From: Atrina japonica
Taxonomy: Eukaryota > Mollusca > Bivalvia > Pterioida > Pinnidae
Reading direction: 5' to 3'
DNA length: 64,000 bases
Assembly (NCBI GenBank): GCA_030159075.1
Contig: BROG01001213.1
Span: 32,302 to 96,301 of the forward strand
Shown: one piece after another, positions 11,451-22,756 of the stretch
Layout of the letters: each line of letters opens with the position of its first letter
Numbering within the stretch: position 1 is the stretch's first letter
Notes under the pieces: model-generated
Told to the model about the DNA's origin: nothing
Databases searched by the model: none
What the model saw: only the letters and a program-made list of their open reading frames with translations
Position numbers and translations under genes: made by a program

Positions 11451-11825
11451 GATTGTTGTTAGTTTGAAATAATGTGTTTATGTTTGTTTATATAAAATAT
11501 TACAAAATAAAAAAAAATAAAATTAAACAAAAATATAAATTGTAGGTATTCCTTCATTTTTATTTGAAAATGGGTTTAAAAGTAACAAAGTTACTGCACC
11601 ATTGTAAACTATAATTATGCTTATTTCTCATGTTTTAATAAAACAAGAAATAGACGTACTATATTGAATATGGTTTTTATCACCACAAACATAAATGAAT
11701 GGTTTGAAAAATAACTAGAGAACGTTCTCTGTTTTGGTAAAGTAAAGATAACGTTGTATGCATTTCTTCGCATATTTTATTATCTGAAATGTTGGGTAAT
11801 AAATTTGACAGTAGTTGGAGTCAGG
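11451..11825. other. No recognisable feature
   Basis: AT-rich, with A-rich runs near 11500-11530. No gene seen. Confidence 0.5.
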
Positions 11826-12045
11826 AGTCGGGCCTCCGTAAACGGGTGGTTAGAGTATTGTTCTTCGACCCATAGTGTTCAACGCAGGTAATAATTAATT
11901 GTGAGAATGTTTGCCAGTTTACTTGCGGAAGGCCGATGGTCTCCTCCCGGGTACATTGTAACCGGGTTCTCTCTCCCATCATTAACCCCCCCGCCCCCCC
12001 CCCATATAACTGAAAAGTTGTTGAGTGTGGCACAGAAGGGAAGTC
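11826..12045 (+). repeat. SINE-B copy, diverged
   Basis: A decayed head ('cgggcctccgtaaacgggtggttagag') is followed by the typical 'gccagtttacttgcggaaggccgatggtctcctcccgggtacattgtaaccgggttctct' body. A run of about 14 C interrupted by one G precedes the 'catataactgaaaagttgttgagtgtggc' end. Confidence 0.75.
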
Positions 12046-12706
12046 GTCTATACCGATTGCGAAATCTTTATTCCTGCTATTCCGATTATGGACTGTGGAC
12101 TTCTGGATCGTATGGCCGGTCTACGGGGAATACTCACTCCCAAATGGAAACTGATTCTGTCTTTGGATTTTCCAGATGCCGGCATTTGTCCAATGCTCAT
12201 TGTCCGATTCACATAATTTTGCGGGACGGGGTCACATTTTTATTATTACTAACTTTTTGGTTATAACAAGCTTCACAGAAAAAGCCAGCGTTTTATTCCT
12301 TGTTGGACATGTAAGAACGAGTACTCTTGCCAGTGTATTTTTTTTTTATCGTTATGCTTTATTACCTAAAAGTTAAACTCGTCCGGGTTAAGAAAGGTTT
12401 CATGACTCCATCCCCGCCAGGTTTTATGGATTTTATTATACCCATACTTGTATTTTTGTACGTGCATTCTACATTTCCTGGCGGTTATACCCTGGCACGG
12501 TGGTGTCTCGTGAACCCTTTCATGACCCGGAAGTGTTTAAATTTTAGGTAATACATTAAAATGACACTGACAACAGTTATCCAGTTGATCAAACATTCAT
12601 TTCCCGTAAAGCGTGTACTAATCGAAAAGTGAATAGAATCACCGGATGATAATCAAGAGGTCATTCCGCTCTGCCAAGTTATATGAATTGGGGAATACTA
12701 TACATG
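12046..12706. other. No recognisable feature
   Basis: Overlapping short frames exist on the plus strand (12025-12551), but none shows a domain or conserved splice structure. Confidence 0.4.
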
Positions 12707-12842
12707 TATTGTCCGGGTTGTAGGGAGACATGAGGATTTGTTTACTCAAGGCAAGTCATATTTCCCGAGGCTAAGCCCAAGGGGAATATGATTTGCGGCG
12801 GGTAAACAAATCTTCATGTCTCCCTACAACCAGGGCAATAAT
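12707..12842. repeat. Foldback element with arms of about 50 bp
   Basis: The left arm ('gtccgggttgtagggagacatgaggatttgtttac...') is repeated inverted on the right ('gtaaacaaatcttcatgtctccctacaaccagggc'). The arms also share 'catattccc'-type inner sequence around a short centre at about 12770-12782. As single-stranded RNA or DNA it would form a nearly continuous hairpin. Confidence 0.85.
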
Positions 12843-13573
12843 TGTTTATTATACCGAAATACAGAATCAGTAAAGACTATCAAATAAGGCGCAAGGAATT
12901 TCGCATGATGGAGACATGGCGCACGCGAGGGAGACATGAAGTGTAGTTTCCCTGACACGTGACGGCTCTCAACCAATCCCTGACTGTGTTTTATTAATGA
13001 GGTATAATAATACGTTTCATATACAATAACTTGGTATCTGTCACTAACAAGATTAGTTATTCCATGAAAGCCCAATTATAGAACTTTTAAAGTTTAGCCG
13101 AATTAGCAATAAAATCATTTACAAAATTTTTCAGCGTGATACTGCATACATTTTCAATCTTTTTTTTTCGAATGTCTGTGGTTGGTGCTCCTGTAAATAT
13201 TTAATTACCGGGTAACAGTCGCCATTATTGTTCAGCTTGTCTCTCTTTAAGTAGCTTATGTCATTAAAGTTAAACGGAATATGTAATTTTTTTTAAAAGT
13301 TTACGACATATTCGAAATCATCTCATATATAAGCCTACTTAAAAAGTTTGTCACCTGGTTAAACAAAATCATCCTTTGCTGAAAGGTATTGGTCATTATT
13401 CTATCCCAAACTACACAAACGGGGATTTCCTATAGACTTTAATTTCTAAATCGTCGCTTGCTTTGCTCAAATGCACGTGATAAAGCGGCAGATTTGATCT
13501 TCTGCTTGTTTGAATTCTGTTTTAAGCCACAATCAACAAATGTCTAATGATATGGTTGCCGTATGTTTTTTTT

Positions 13574-13760
13574 TAATGGTGGAGAAGTGAATCCGGTTAC
13601 AATCTACCCGTAAAGAGACCATCAAGTTTCAGCTAGTAAATTGACATACTTTCTCACAAAATCAGGTTCCAATGGAACTCGAACCAGCGCTGACTAGAGA
13701 TAAGAGACGTCGTGGTATAAAGTGCGGTGCTCTAAGAATTCGGCCACAGTACCGGGTCAT
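13574..13760 (-). repeat. SINE-B copy, minus strand
   Basis: It reads from the tail ('ttaatggtggagaagtga') through 'tctcacaaaatcaggttccaatggaactcgaaccagcgctgac' to a tRNA-like head complement ('ctctaagaattcggccacagtaccggg'). The box B complement is present. Confidence 0.75.
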
Positions 13761-14130
13761 ACCTCAGATTATTAAAAGAGCAGTAAACTGTTTCATCGTC
13801 AAGAAATTTTCGATTGAAAGCCGAGAATTCGTGACTTATATGACGATGTCGTCATATACAGCAGGAATCATTTTGCCCTATGCTATGGATTGATGCCAAA
13901 TCAGTGATAGGTATGTAATATACAAGATGTCTGCCGTGCCAGTGATTTATGCTGAAAGAATCATCCGAAATACCCGTGACTTTCTTCAGTTATTTTGCCG
14001 AACGCTCAGAGATGCTTAACTGTGAAAGTTAGATCAAATACTGGGAATCGACCTAGTAGTCAAATGGTCATCTAACTTTGAACCATGAAGTGTTTCACTT
14101 CTTGTCAGCAAAGATTCAGTTGTTGTTGTT
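13761..14130. other. No recognisable feature
   Basis: Nothing recognised, except a short TTG repeat at 14117-14132 adjoining the next SINE. Confidence 0.45.
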
Positions 14131-14391
14131 GTTGTATTGTTGTTTAACGCCCTACTCAAGAATCTTCACTCACATGGAGACGTCATCAAATGCCGGTGAA
14201 GGGCTTCAAATTTTGGCCTATGCTCGGCCATTTAGCAGTGAGGGATCTTTAATGTGCCGACACCTACTGTGACACAGGACCTCGGTTTTTACTCTCTCAT
14301 TCCGAAGGACAGGAAACCAACCTGCCGCCGGCTGGACTCGAACTCACGACCTCATGATCAAGAGTCGACCGCGCTACCGACTGAGCCAGGC
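14131..14391 (-). mobile_element. SINE-A copy, left arm of an inverted pair
   Basis: A near full-length minus-strand copy whose head ends abruptly at 'gactgagccagg', losing the last bases of the usual 'ccggctc' terminus. It abuts a plus-strand SINE-A body. Confidence 0.85.
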
Positions 14392-14538
14392 GGCACGTTA
14401 AAGAACCCTCGCTGCTCAATGGCCGTAAGTGCCGAGCATAGGCCAAAATTTGAAGCCCCCCCACCGGCATTTGGTGACGTCTCCATATAAGTGAACTATT
14501 CTTGAGTGGGACGTTAAACAACAATAAAAAAACAAACA
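14392..14538 (+). mobile_element. SINE-A body and tail, right arm of an inverted pair
   Basis: It starts at 'cggcacgttaaagaaccctcgctgc' and continues to the 'gggacgttaaacaacaataaaaaaacaaac' tail. The tRNA-like head is absent. With the copy at 14131 it forms an inverted repeat with almost no spacer. Confidence 0.85.
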
Positions 14539-14540
14539 AC

Positions 14541-14712
14541 TCTTACTTCTGGTCAGCGCAGGTGCGATCCCCGCTGAAACCTATAAGCTAACTTTTGTTT
14601 AAAAATTTGTCGGTTTACTTGCGGGAAGCCGATGAGGTCTTCCCACATACATTGTAATCGCCACCATTTGACTGAAAAAAAAATTATTTAGTATGGCGTA
14701 AAACACTTTTAA
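14541..14712 (+). repeat. SINE-B body, 5'-truncated
   Basis: 'cttctggtcagcgcaggtgcgatccccgctgaaacc' is followed by the family landmarks 'tttacttgcgggaagccgatgaggtcttccca' and the 'tagtatggcgtaaaac' end. Confidence 0.7.
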
Positions 14713-15267
14713 AAATTTAAAAATTCAAATTATTAGCAGTAATTCTTGTTATGTTTGAGAATATATTTTGAATGTTTTAACAAAGTACATGTGTAAGTCC
14801 TATGTAGGTCAACAATATCGCGTGCGATCTGGCGGTACGACAAATAAAATGGAATTTAAACCGAACATACACATGAGACGTTCAGGTCGGTGGAACGTGA
14901 AATGTATTTCAAACTTTTAGCAAATCAATTTATATACTTAATTACATCGACGTTGAGAGGTTAACATTGATATTATCTGAGAAAATAAACGGAATACTTA
15001 ACTTAATTATCTACCAAGAGTACTACAAATTATTATGTTTATGTATATAACTCTATATGAGCGAATGTGGCGTATGCGTCTGTTTGTGAGGGAGGGAGAG
15101 ATATCCCCGGATTTTTATTAAACCAATTTGCATTTCTGATTATTTATCTGCCAATTTTTGATACCTGTTGATAATACAATGCAATCGTACATGTTTTTCG
15201 GTGGTGTTTATTTCAACAACAAAAAAAGCAAAAGGCGAAATGAACCCAACTATCATTGCATATTACA
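14713..15267. other. No recognisable feature
   Basis: AT-rich; nothing recognised. Confidence 0.45.
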
Positions 15268-15433
15268 CAGAGCGCGTGGTAACCGAGTGGTTAGAGCGAT
15301 TCAATTTGACGAAATGTCAGACCTCTGGTCAACGCTGGTTCGAGTTCTGCTGGACGCTAAGCTCATTATAAGTACACTGGGTTTGGTTTTGAACAGTGCT
15401 TTACGCCACACTCAAAATATTTCATCTATATGC
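15268..15433 (+). repeat. SINE-B copy with tRNA-like head
   Basis: Box A-like 'tggtaaccgagtggttagagcg' and box B-like 'tggttcgagttc' are well spaced. The 3' part is shortened and ends at 'ttttgaacagtgctttacgccacactc'. Short peptides reading across it are repeat-derived. Confidence 0.75.
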
Positions 15434-15448
15434 ATATAGTGGCGGCTA

Positions 15449-15449
<1 letters not shown>

Positions 15450-15480
<31 letters not shown>

Positions 15481-15660
15481 GGTTGCGGACAGAACCCGGT
15501 TACCGAATAGAGACCACAAGCATTCCGCAAATTAACTGGAACACTTTCTCACAAAAATCAGCTTAGGTTCCAGTGGGGCTCGAACCTGCGCTGACAGGAA
15601 GTGAGAGACTTCATGATTCAATGCGCGATGTTCTTACCACACCGCAACGGAGACCCCTTA
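15450..15660 (-). repeat. SINE-B copy, minus strand, next to a poly(T) run
   Basis: A T run of about 28 bases (15450-15477) is followed by a minus-strand SINE-B: 'aatggttgcggacagaacccggttacc', the box B complement 'gggctcgaacctgcg' and the head complement 'gttcttaccacaccgcaacggagacc'. Together with 15268-15433 it makes a second inverted SINE pair. Confidence 0.7.
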
Positions 15661-15818
15661 TCACTAGAAAGCTGTAACATTGTTACTTGATTTTGTTATT
15701 CATCATTAAAAACCGAATGCATAATTATGCAGCTGTATATATGACAAGGTGTTGAGTGTGCAGTAAAACTACATTTAAGAATATGTGCATCGCACCTGCA
15801 TTGAATTAATATAAACAA

Positions 15819-15969
15819 GGCATAGGCGTCGGAACCGGGGGGGCTTTTTTTGCAAAGAGAGACATAGGTGTTGAAAATTGGGGCTAAGCCCCCAGACGTT
15901 TCTGGCGTGTGTGTGTGTTTTAAGTTGGTTTAGCCCCCCCACTTTCAATTTGCTTCCGACGCTAATGCA
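15819..15969 (+). mobile_element. Family D foldback/MITE
   Basis: Termini are GCATAGGCGTCGGAA (left) and TTCCGACGCTAATGC (right). Inside are a G run, 'ggggctaagcccccagacgtttctggcgtgtgtg', 'aagttggtttagcccccccactttcaatttgc'. Four more members lie at 17371, 22594, 46247 and 56401. Confidence 0.8.
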
Positions 15970-16129
15970 AGGTAAACTCGAAAAATAAATAGCTCCCACC
16001 GTAACTCTGCGTCTAATTGTAAGCCTATGAATTGACACAATCACTCTATCCACCTTAAATGTATAACTGCATCAAATATCGAGAAGCCTAGATGAAGAAC
16101 GGAAATGGATAGCCCTGGACAAATAAACC

Positions 16130-16460
16130 TACAAAATGACAATAACTCGAGACGTACGGATGATAGAACCATAAATTCTATATCCGGCGCTAGATCTGTT
16201 TATTTTTTGTGTATACAAGCACTAAATATGGGGAGCGTCGTTGAAGAAACCACTTAGATATGGTCTGGACACATTTATAACAAATCACAAAGGGGAATAA
16301 CTCTAAAAAATCAAGGCGATATGAGCTCAATTTCTGTTTGCCACACTTCATCACCAAATCTGGGGAGTGTAGTTGAAGAAATGTTGAAGACATGACCCCG
16401 CGGAAGGACGGGCAGGCGAAACAAAAAATAAAAAACCACAATAACAGAAAAGCGAAAGAG
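16130..16460. repeat. Imperfect duplication with 'ataactct' landmarks
   Basis: Two segments repeat 'aaatatggggagcgtcgttgaagaaa' (16224) and 'aaatctggggagtgtagttgaagaaa' (16355), about 130 bp apart. The sequence also contains 'aaaggggaataactct', which resembles the unit of the 41.6 kb array. Confidence 0.45.
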
Positions 16461-16535
16461 CATATGGAAAGACTAAAGGCTAGATACAACTCAATATCAT
16501 ACTCCTCAGGAAATCGATCGGATACTTATGATTCA

Positions 16536-16823
16536 CACTAGTTCGCTTGTTTATTTTATTTAACGTCCCAGTCAAGAATATTTCACTCACATGGAGACGT
16601 CACCAAATGCCGGTGAAGGGCTTCAAATTTTGGCCTATGCTCGGCACTTACGGTCATTGAGCTGTGAGGGTTCTTTAACGTGCCGACACCTACTGTGACA
16701 CGGGACCTCGGTTTTTACTGTCTCGTCCGACAGACAGGAAACCAACCTGCCACCGGCGGGACTCGAACTCACGACCTCAGGATCGAGCGCGCTACCGACT
16801 GAGCCAGGCTGGCTCCACTAGTT
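16536..16823 (-). mobile_element. SINE-A copy with 8-bp target duplication
   Basis: The element at 16544-16815 is a good full-length copy. CACTAGTT flanks it at 16536-16543 and 16816-16823. Its head carries a small deletion between the box B complement and 'gatcgagcgcgctacc'. Confidence 0.88.
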
Positions 16824-17370
16824 GGTAAACTTACCACGTGTTTGTGTTCTGAAGATTTTGTTCATTGATCCTGTCTATAAGAACACATTATTTCAATTTG
16901 TAAACCTCAATACGTTAATACTAATTCTTATTCTAAAACATCATATTTATACTTTTTGTTTTTATGTAATGTCTATTTTGGAATTTTAAAAGTGATAACA
17001 TTAAACTGAGAAATAGGAAATAACATAATTAAATGCCTACCGATGCGATTTACAAAATAATAAATATTGCATTTTCTCTTAAAATTTTGTTGAAATAAAA
17101 AGTTTTATAAAATTATTATCTCTTCCGTTGAGATGTGGCCTGTCTAGCATGTGCGATTTTAAGAATATTTTCGACAATGAGTTCAGCCAATGTGTCTATG
17201 TGTGTATGACGCACATGTATAGAATGATGTGTTGAGTGTATAAATGTATTTATATTGTGTGTGTAACAATTTTGTGCAAATGTAAAAAATATAATTATGC
17301 ATGTATGCATCATCTATGCATGTATAATTATCTAATTGTATGTGTATGTATGTGTGAAGTGTATGAATGT
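16824..17370. other. No recognisable feature
   Basis: AT-rich, with short tgtatgtgtgta-type simple sequence near 17190-17360. No gene seen. Confidence 0.45.
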
Positions 17371-17490
17371 ATGCATAGGCGTCGGAACCGGGGGGGGGGG
17401 GGGGGGGGTTAGACGTTTCTGGCGTGTGTGCGTTTTTTTAAGTTGGTTTACCCCCCCCCCCCCCACTTTCAATTTGCTTCCGACGGTAAT
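17371..17490 (+). mobile_element. Family D foldback/MITE, internally deleted
   Basis: Termini ATGCATAGGCGTCGGAACC and TTCCGACGGTAAT are kept. The interior is reduced to a G run of about 19, 'ttagacgtttctggcgtgtgtgcg', and a C run of about 14. Open frames across it are repeat artefacts. Confidence 0.8.
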
Positions 17491-17514
17491 GGTATGTACG
17501 CACATACAAACATG

Positions 17515-17613
17515 CTCTCTCTCTCTCTCTCCATTCATCTATCGATTTTTCAATCTATTTCTTCTGTATATATTCAATATTTACATACATACACATTCTC
17601 TCTCTCTCTCTCT
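17515..17613. repeat. Two short (CT)n tracts
   Basis: CT tracts lie at about 17515-17532 and 17597-17613, flanking 'atctatcgatttttcaatc'. Confidence 0.8.
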
Positions 17614-18426
17614 GGAGTTCTGTCATTGCCGAGTTACAATCTCTTCCATTCGTATGTTAGTTTCTGATTTATTGATATTCAGGTGTATTAGTATCTATTA
17701 CACTGCGGTGTGATTGACAGGTATAAAATGAAACTGAAATCCTATTCAGACGAGAGACCTATATATTTGATACAGGCAAAGAAATATTGAAGATACCAGC
17801 GACACGCCCAATTACGCGTAATTTACATAATAAAAAAGAAAACAGTTAGATTTGTTAAGAGTAATAACGCCAAACGAAAAATAAATGATAAATTTATGAC
17901 GGAGGTAAATGCGAAACTGTGGATTTAAACTGTGCATTGGGTATCTATGGTGTTCAATGGAGTGTTATGAAAAATAAAGAAATTGTTTAAATATATGCAT
18001 GTCGACCTACAGTGTGGATACAAATATAAGTATATGAAAAGTGTGCATTTATTAAACGGATAAAATATTTGCTGTCCAAAATCACCAGAGGTGAAACAAT
18101 ATCGGAAGGATATTTGGTGGTGCTGCAATTTGATAATTGATTTGCATTGTAAAAGTATATGCTCAAAATAAATGAGAAAAGTATTGTGAAAAGTGAAGAT
18201 ATGCTTTGAAATATTAATATTGTGAGAAATATTTCGAAAAAAAATCATTTGAATTCCGAATTGTGTTAACACATATAAACAAGTGTTTGGTTTTAATTCC
18301 AAATTCGTCGCCTGCGAAAAGGCGGTCTTCGGATTAATTTGTGTTTTCAAGGAAAACCTTTATTATATCCTGAAAAGGATATCCATTTTTCGGTAAGTAA
18401 CTTTTACATATGTATATATTTCATGT
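17614..18426. other. No supported gene
   Basis: A 141-codon minus frame (17925-18350) is the longest non-repetitive one in this part of the window. It is rich in Phe/Ile/His, as expected from AT-rich DNA, and shows no domain. A strong donor-like 'cggtaagtaac' near 18390 on the plus strand has no open exon before it that I can support. Confidence 0.4.
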
Positions 18427-18604
18427 ACAGTCAAACTTGCGTTAAAGGTCATCTTTGTAAAAAGGGCACCTGTCTATAAGGGCCATTAAAATATAACCTT
18501 TGTTAACTTTTTTTATAATGAATAAACCTCTTTATAAAGGTCACCTGTCTATAACGGCTACTTTTGTTCGTTCCCTTTAGTGGCCTTTTATAGTCAAGCC
18601 TGAC
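18427..18604. mobile_element. MITE family M5
   Basis: M5 elements are about 180 bp with imperfect inverted termini of the form ACAGTnAAACCT...AGGTTTnACTGT and 'aaaggtcacctgtctataa'-type subtermini. Here the left end is 'acagtcaaacttgcgttaaaggtc' and the right end 'ggccttttatagtcaagcctgac'. Confidence 0.65.
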
Positions 18605-18779
18605 GGCACACATATGTTTATATGATAACTTATTTTTATAAACAAAGTTGATTTAAAATTTGAAGGGTGGATCTAAGTTATTGCTAATAGGCAGTGTCCC
18701 TATTTTTTTTATAGTGTCATAATTTTTTTTTTTTTGGGGGGGGTGGTGGTTTAATGAAAAAGTTACTAATACAGATATG

Positions 18780-18915
18780 ACTGCTAAACTATTTAATGTG
18801 TGCATAAGGTTCTATGATGGTTATACCGTAACCGGGAAATGACTACCTGTCTTCCGCAAGGAAACTGGCAATGTTCCCGAATAAACACCAATCCTATCTC
18901 GAAATCGCGCCGAGT
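18780..18915 (-). repeat. SINE-B fragment
   Basis: 'ggttataccgtaaccgggaaatgactacctgtcttccgcaaggaaactggcaatgttcccgaat' matches the minus-strand SINE-B body. Head and tail are missing. Confidence 0.6.
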
Positions 18916-19148
18916 GAAAATGTGGAACGTACTGATGTTAAGATCGAGACTATATACTAGTAAGTAATGGCCATAGAGGGCCCCCTCCACCTATTTCCGA
19001 CGCAGAACATTTTCCATTTGAGTTGTTCTTTTTCTTTTCTTTATTTCAATGACTTAATATTTCATAATGGTAGCAGAAATTATAAGACAACGTCAGATTT
19101 TTCATTTCATCGACGGCAAGATTAAGGGCTTTGCCGTCCATTTGTCAT

Positions 19149-19238
19149 TTAACCCTTTCAACCCTACAGACTATAAAAGACTGGACTAAACAATAGAAAA
19201 GATCATATCATTTAGATATTTAGGGGTGGAATAGTTAA
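19149..19238. mobile_element. MITE family M7, 90 bp, TTAA-flanked
   Basis: M7 is defined by three similar copies (here, 53452 and 56778), each about 90 bp and bounded by TTAA. Termini are TTAACCCTTTCA and, in intact copies, TGAAAGGGTTAA. The interior carries 'ccctacagactataatagactg' and 'agatattcaggggt'. This copy has a decayed right end ('ggtggaatagttaa'). A TTAA target and a CCCTTT terminus are typical of piggyBac-type elements. Confidence 0.75.
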
Positions 19239-21248
19239 AAGTGAATTTGAAACTAAAAAAATATCCGATACTAGTGAAAAAACGCAATGAGTTCTTTAAG
19301 TCTAAAAGGTGTGAACATCCGGGGTCCCGGACATAGAAAGATTTAAACCCAGCTTCGCCCATCTTGACTACTACGCTATTCCAAGTTTTTTTTTCTGTTT
19401 AGCTTCCGCTGATAGATAGGTTTAGCGATCACGAAACAGAGAAAATAAAAAAATAAAAACAAGCATCTTAGGTAATAAAGTTTGGAAAAAGTCCTAAATG
19501 GTATAAATGTTTTTTTTTATATAGTTTTGAATTTGTTTTTCTTTTGTTAACACATTAGGACAGTACTTAAGTGTGCACTAAATTGTTGTTGAATGTCATA
19601 AAAATCATGTTTCATGTTGTTTTCTGTCGTTTTGGGGTTTTTTTTCATGATAGAAAGATAGTTGCTTTTTATTTTTGTTACCGGTAGGCCTTCACTACAC
19701 ATAACACACGGGAAGGCAAAATTTGCATGAATAATGTAAGCCTATCCTTAAAAAGATATACAAATTCATTCAATGAGTAAGGATTTGTATACATACAGAA
19801 AGTCAAGCATAAATGTATGGCGTAATCCCTCGATTCATGTGTAAAGCCATCTAATGTATAGGGAAACTAAATTACCCCGTAGATCTACATGTTACAGTCT
19901 ATCGATGTTCAAAGTGATCAATATGATTTTATTCCCCAAAATCCAAGTCGCTAAGCTTATCTGTCCACAACTCTAATGATTTTCATCACTTTTGAACCGT
20001 TTTCATGATAACCGTGTCCCGTAATTTTTGGACGGTAAAAAATGGTGAAACCGATTACCGGAAAATGACCTTTACATTTAAAAAAAAAAAACAACGATCA
20101 ACTTCTTTGACGACATTGCGAATCTGGCGGGAATCTAAATCATGTCATTTGCTAACTTTTAAAGTTCCAATTTAAAAGTTAGTAAATGACAACCATTTTG
20201 CCACCAATTTTAACAGGACGTGAAAATGTCTGGTATAAACATCGTGTCTTTAATTTTGGTATGATTCAGAGGAATATATATATATATTTAAAATATATTC
20301 TAAGCACCCCCCCCCCCCGATATCCATTGCCGTCTTATTGAAGTAACACATGTTGAACGTAGACACTGAGTGTCCTAATAGATTAAAACCTTATACATGT
20401 ATATCCCTTATACATGTATATTTCCAGAGAAGCGTTGCAAATTGTAGTGAAGTATTATTGCTGTAAAACCAAAATGAATATTTTATCTTGTTTGACTAAC
20501 AAATAGTTACGATTGAAATTCAAACAGACGTCGAATGATTTCAATAGAAAAATGCCGCAGGAGATTACATCAATGTCACATCATTTATAGATTAAGCGCC
20601 GTAACGGTAACAATTGCATTGTGGCACTATAGAATATACGTCACATTTATGCACCTCTTTTGCAGTGAATGATTGTATGTTTACAGAACAGATTAATGAA
20701 GGTGTATTGTACGTTAATCTGCCTTATAGCTGACGTCCACTAAATTATTTAAAGCTGACGTCCATTTTAAGTTTTGGCAGCTCCAAAAGTGTTGATGCTC
20801 GGCCGCTATTTCCGGTCGAAAAGGTATACAAAATCGACTACCGAAAAGACGTCAAAGGCGGCCAGAGTTTCGCAGTAGAAATAGTGCAAACAATGGGGTG
20901 AATGCAAAAAAGATACTGATGTTTGGTTTCGCTAAATCGGGTCATTGTAGATTTTGGTTAAGGCGTCAGCTTCGCAAAAGTGTGTAATAGTTTAAGATGG
21001 CTACCATAAGGAATTTAAACCTTTTGTTGGCTGCCGTAGAATGTCGATACTGGACGGCAGAGTTGGTCACGATTCCGATTCCTAGGCTTTTAATCAGCCA
21101 AACCGATGGTCAAAATGATCATTTTTGAAATGAAATAAATCCAAATACTATAATATAATATTTATTTGACATTCAGGATAAGCAGTAGACTCAAACTAAC
21201 AGAGCATTTAAAAAAAAAAATTATTTTTATTTATTATTTTTTATTTTT
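19239..21248. other. Long stretch without recognised gene
   Basis: AT-rich. It holds a short palindrome at about 20143-20190 ('catttgctaacttttaaa' against 'tttaaaagttagtaaatg') and a C run near 20307. Nothing coding could be supported. Confidence 0.4.
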
Positions 21249-21490
21249 GCCGTTTTACATCCAGACAATACGTTTATATGAAAAGTCACAAGATACAGGT
21301 GAAACGCCACAAATGTTACATTTCCTATGTACTGACGCTAAAGCAGTGAGGATTTTTTTAACATTCCACGCCTTCACACTGCGATATTCTGTCTCAACCG
21401 AAGTAATCTTTACCCAGTACCGACAGTTGAACCGGAAGCTTGCCGCTCGAGAGTTGAACTCTTTACCACTAGACTGGTGGGAGTGGTCCA
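21249..21490 (-). repeat. SINE-E family copy
   Basis: The SINE-E group (also at 23360, 36258 and 40505) shares 'gccgttttacatcc', 'tgaaacgccacaaatgttac', 'gtcacta/ctttacccagtacc', and a box B-like complement near 'gagttgaactctttaccactagac'. The tRNA-like head lies at the right, on the minus strand. Confidence 0.6.
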
Positions 21491-21523
21491 GATAGTGCTT
21501 GATGTTGCACTCTGATCACCTTT

Positions 21524-21576
21524 TGCAAATAAATAAATAAATGAATAGATAAATAAATAAATAAATAAATAAATGA
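21524..21576. repeat. (AAAT)n repeat
   Basis: An AAAT tract with a few GAAT/GATA variants, about 50 bp, follows the SINE-E body directly. Confidence 0.85.
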
Positions 21577-22325
21577 AAAAACATATATTGAAAATATGAC
21601 CTGGGTCAACACAGCCCATCTTTTAACTCAACATATGTAAAGGTGCTGTAAACAATACACAGTTTTAAACTCACTTTTTAAAATTTTTTATTGTGCTTAA
21701 AGAAATATCAGCTGTAGTGAGTGCCAAATTTTACATGCACCATTTCTCATAGACATCGCTAACCGATCACCTGGTGATTAAAAGAACGAATGAATGCGTA
21801 TAAATACAATAAACCCGCCAAAGTTAACCCCCCCCCCACCCCCGTTTTATCCTTATGAATCGGTCATCATTCTGGCCAGTCTTGCCATCTTACCTACAGT
21901 CAGTAATGGTGCGGGGAGGGTTTACCAGTTTACTTGTAATGGCGGAAAGGCGATGCTCTAACCGGGTTTATCATATGTTTGTACTAGATATTACTACATT
22001 TAAATATACGATACTGACACACCCATATGCATTAATTTTCCTCGTAATGTACCCCCATTCATTAAATATTCTCGCAATGCACGTCCTGCCTGTTCGGAAC
22101 TTTTCTGTTTATATTACGATCAATGAAGAGACAAAAAAAATGTCGACTGTCGTTCGTTTCCGGCACATTTCATCGTCTGCTCGTTCGGTGTCATCCAAAA
22201 TCATAGAAATGATTTTTAAACCTCAAAATATTGGAATTAGTATGTTGTTATTTTTATATCTTATTACATATTATAATTGTGTAATTTAAACACATGATAA
22301 AAATATTTTAATATGACCATTTTGA
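21577..22325. other. No supported gene; SINE-B trace at about 21865-21985
   Basis: A 144-codon plus frame (21855-22289) starts in a decayed SINE-B-like body ('ccagtttacttgtaatggcggaaaggcgatgct...accggg') and continues into AT-rich sequence. It is unlikely to be a gene. Confidence 0.4.
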
Positions 22326-22424
22326 AATCATACTCCTTCCCAGCCCTCGGTACCGATATCAGCCCTCGGGCCTTCGACCCTGAGACTGATATCGTGAACC
22401 TCGGGTTGGGAAGGAGTATGATAT
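22326..22424. repeat. Foldback element
   Basis: The arms 'atcatactccttcccagccctcgg' and 'cctcgggttgggaaggagtatgat' are inverted copies, with further pairing of 'gatatcag...ctgatatc' inside. The hairpin is nearly continuous over about 99 bp. Confidence 0.85.
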
Positions 22425-22593
22425 GAAAATGACAACCATTGCAATAAGATTCTGCCATCTTATCCTTCTGTTCTCTCTTTTATGCTTCTATATCCACTGT
22501 CATTACTTTTCCCCTTACCTTTATTTTTTTTATTTTTTTACCAGTATTTATTTATAAATTGTTTACATGTTCTTTCAAGACATTACATGTCAT

Positions 22594-22756
22594 CAGCGCC
22601 GGAAGCAAATTGAAAGTGGGGGGGCTAAACCAACTTAAAACACATACACACGCCAGAAACGTCTATGTCCTATGTCTATATTTGCAAAAAAGTGGGGGGG
22701 CTAAGACCCCCATAGCCCCCCCACCCCCCCCCACCCCCCGGTTCCGACGCCTATGC
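22594..22756 (-). mobile_element. Family D foldback/MITE, opposite orientation
   Basis: Left end 'cagcgccggaagcaaattgaaagtggggggg', right end 'cggttccgacgcctatgc'. It contains 'cacacgccagaaacgtctatg' and several C runs. Confidence 0.8.

Noticed and set aside
17925..18350. 141-codon minus frame
   Set aside because: Phe/Ile/His/Asn-rich without a motif; no splice signals or promoter context in support.
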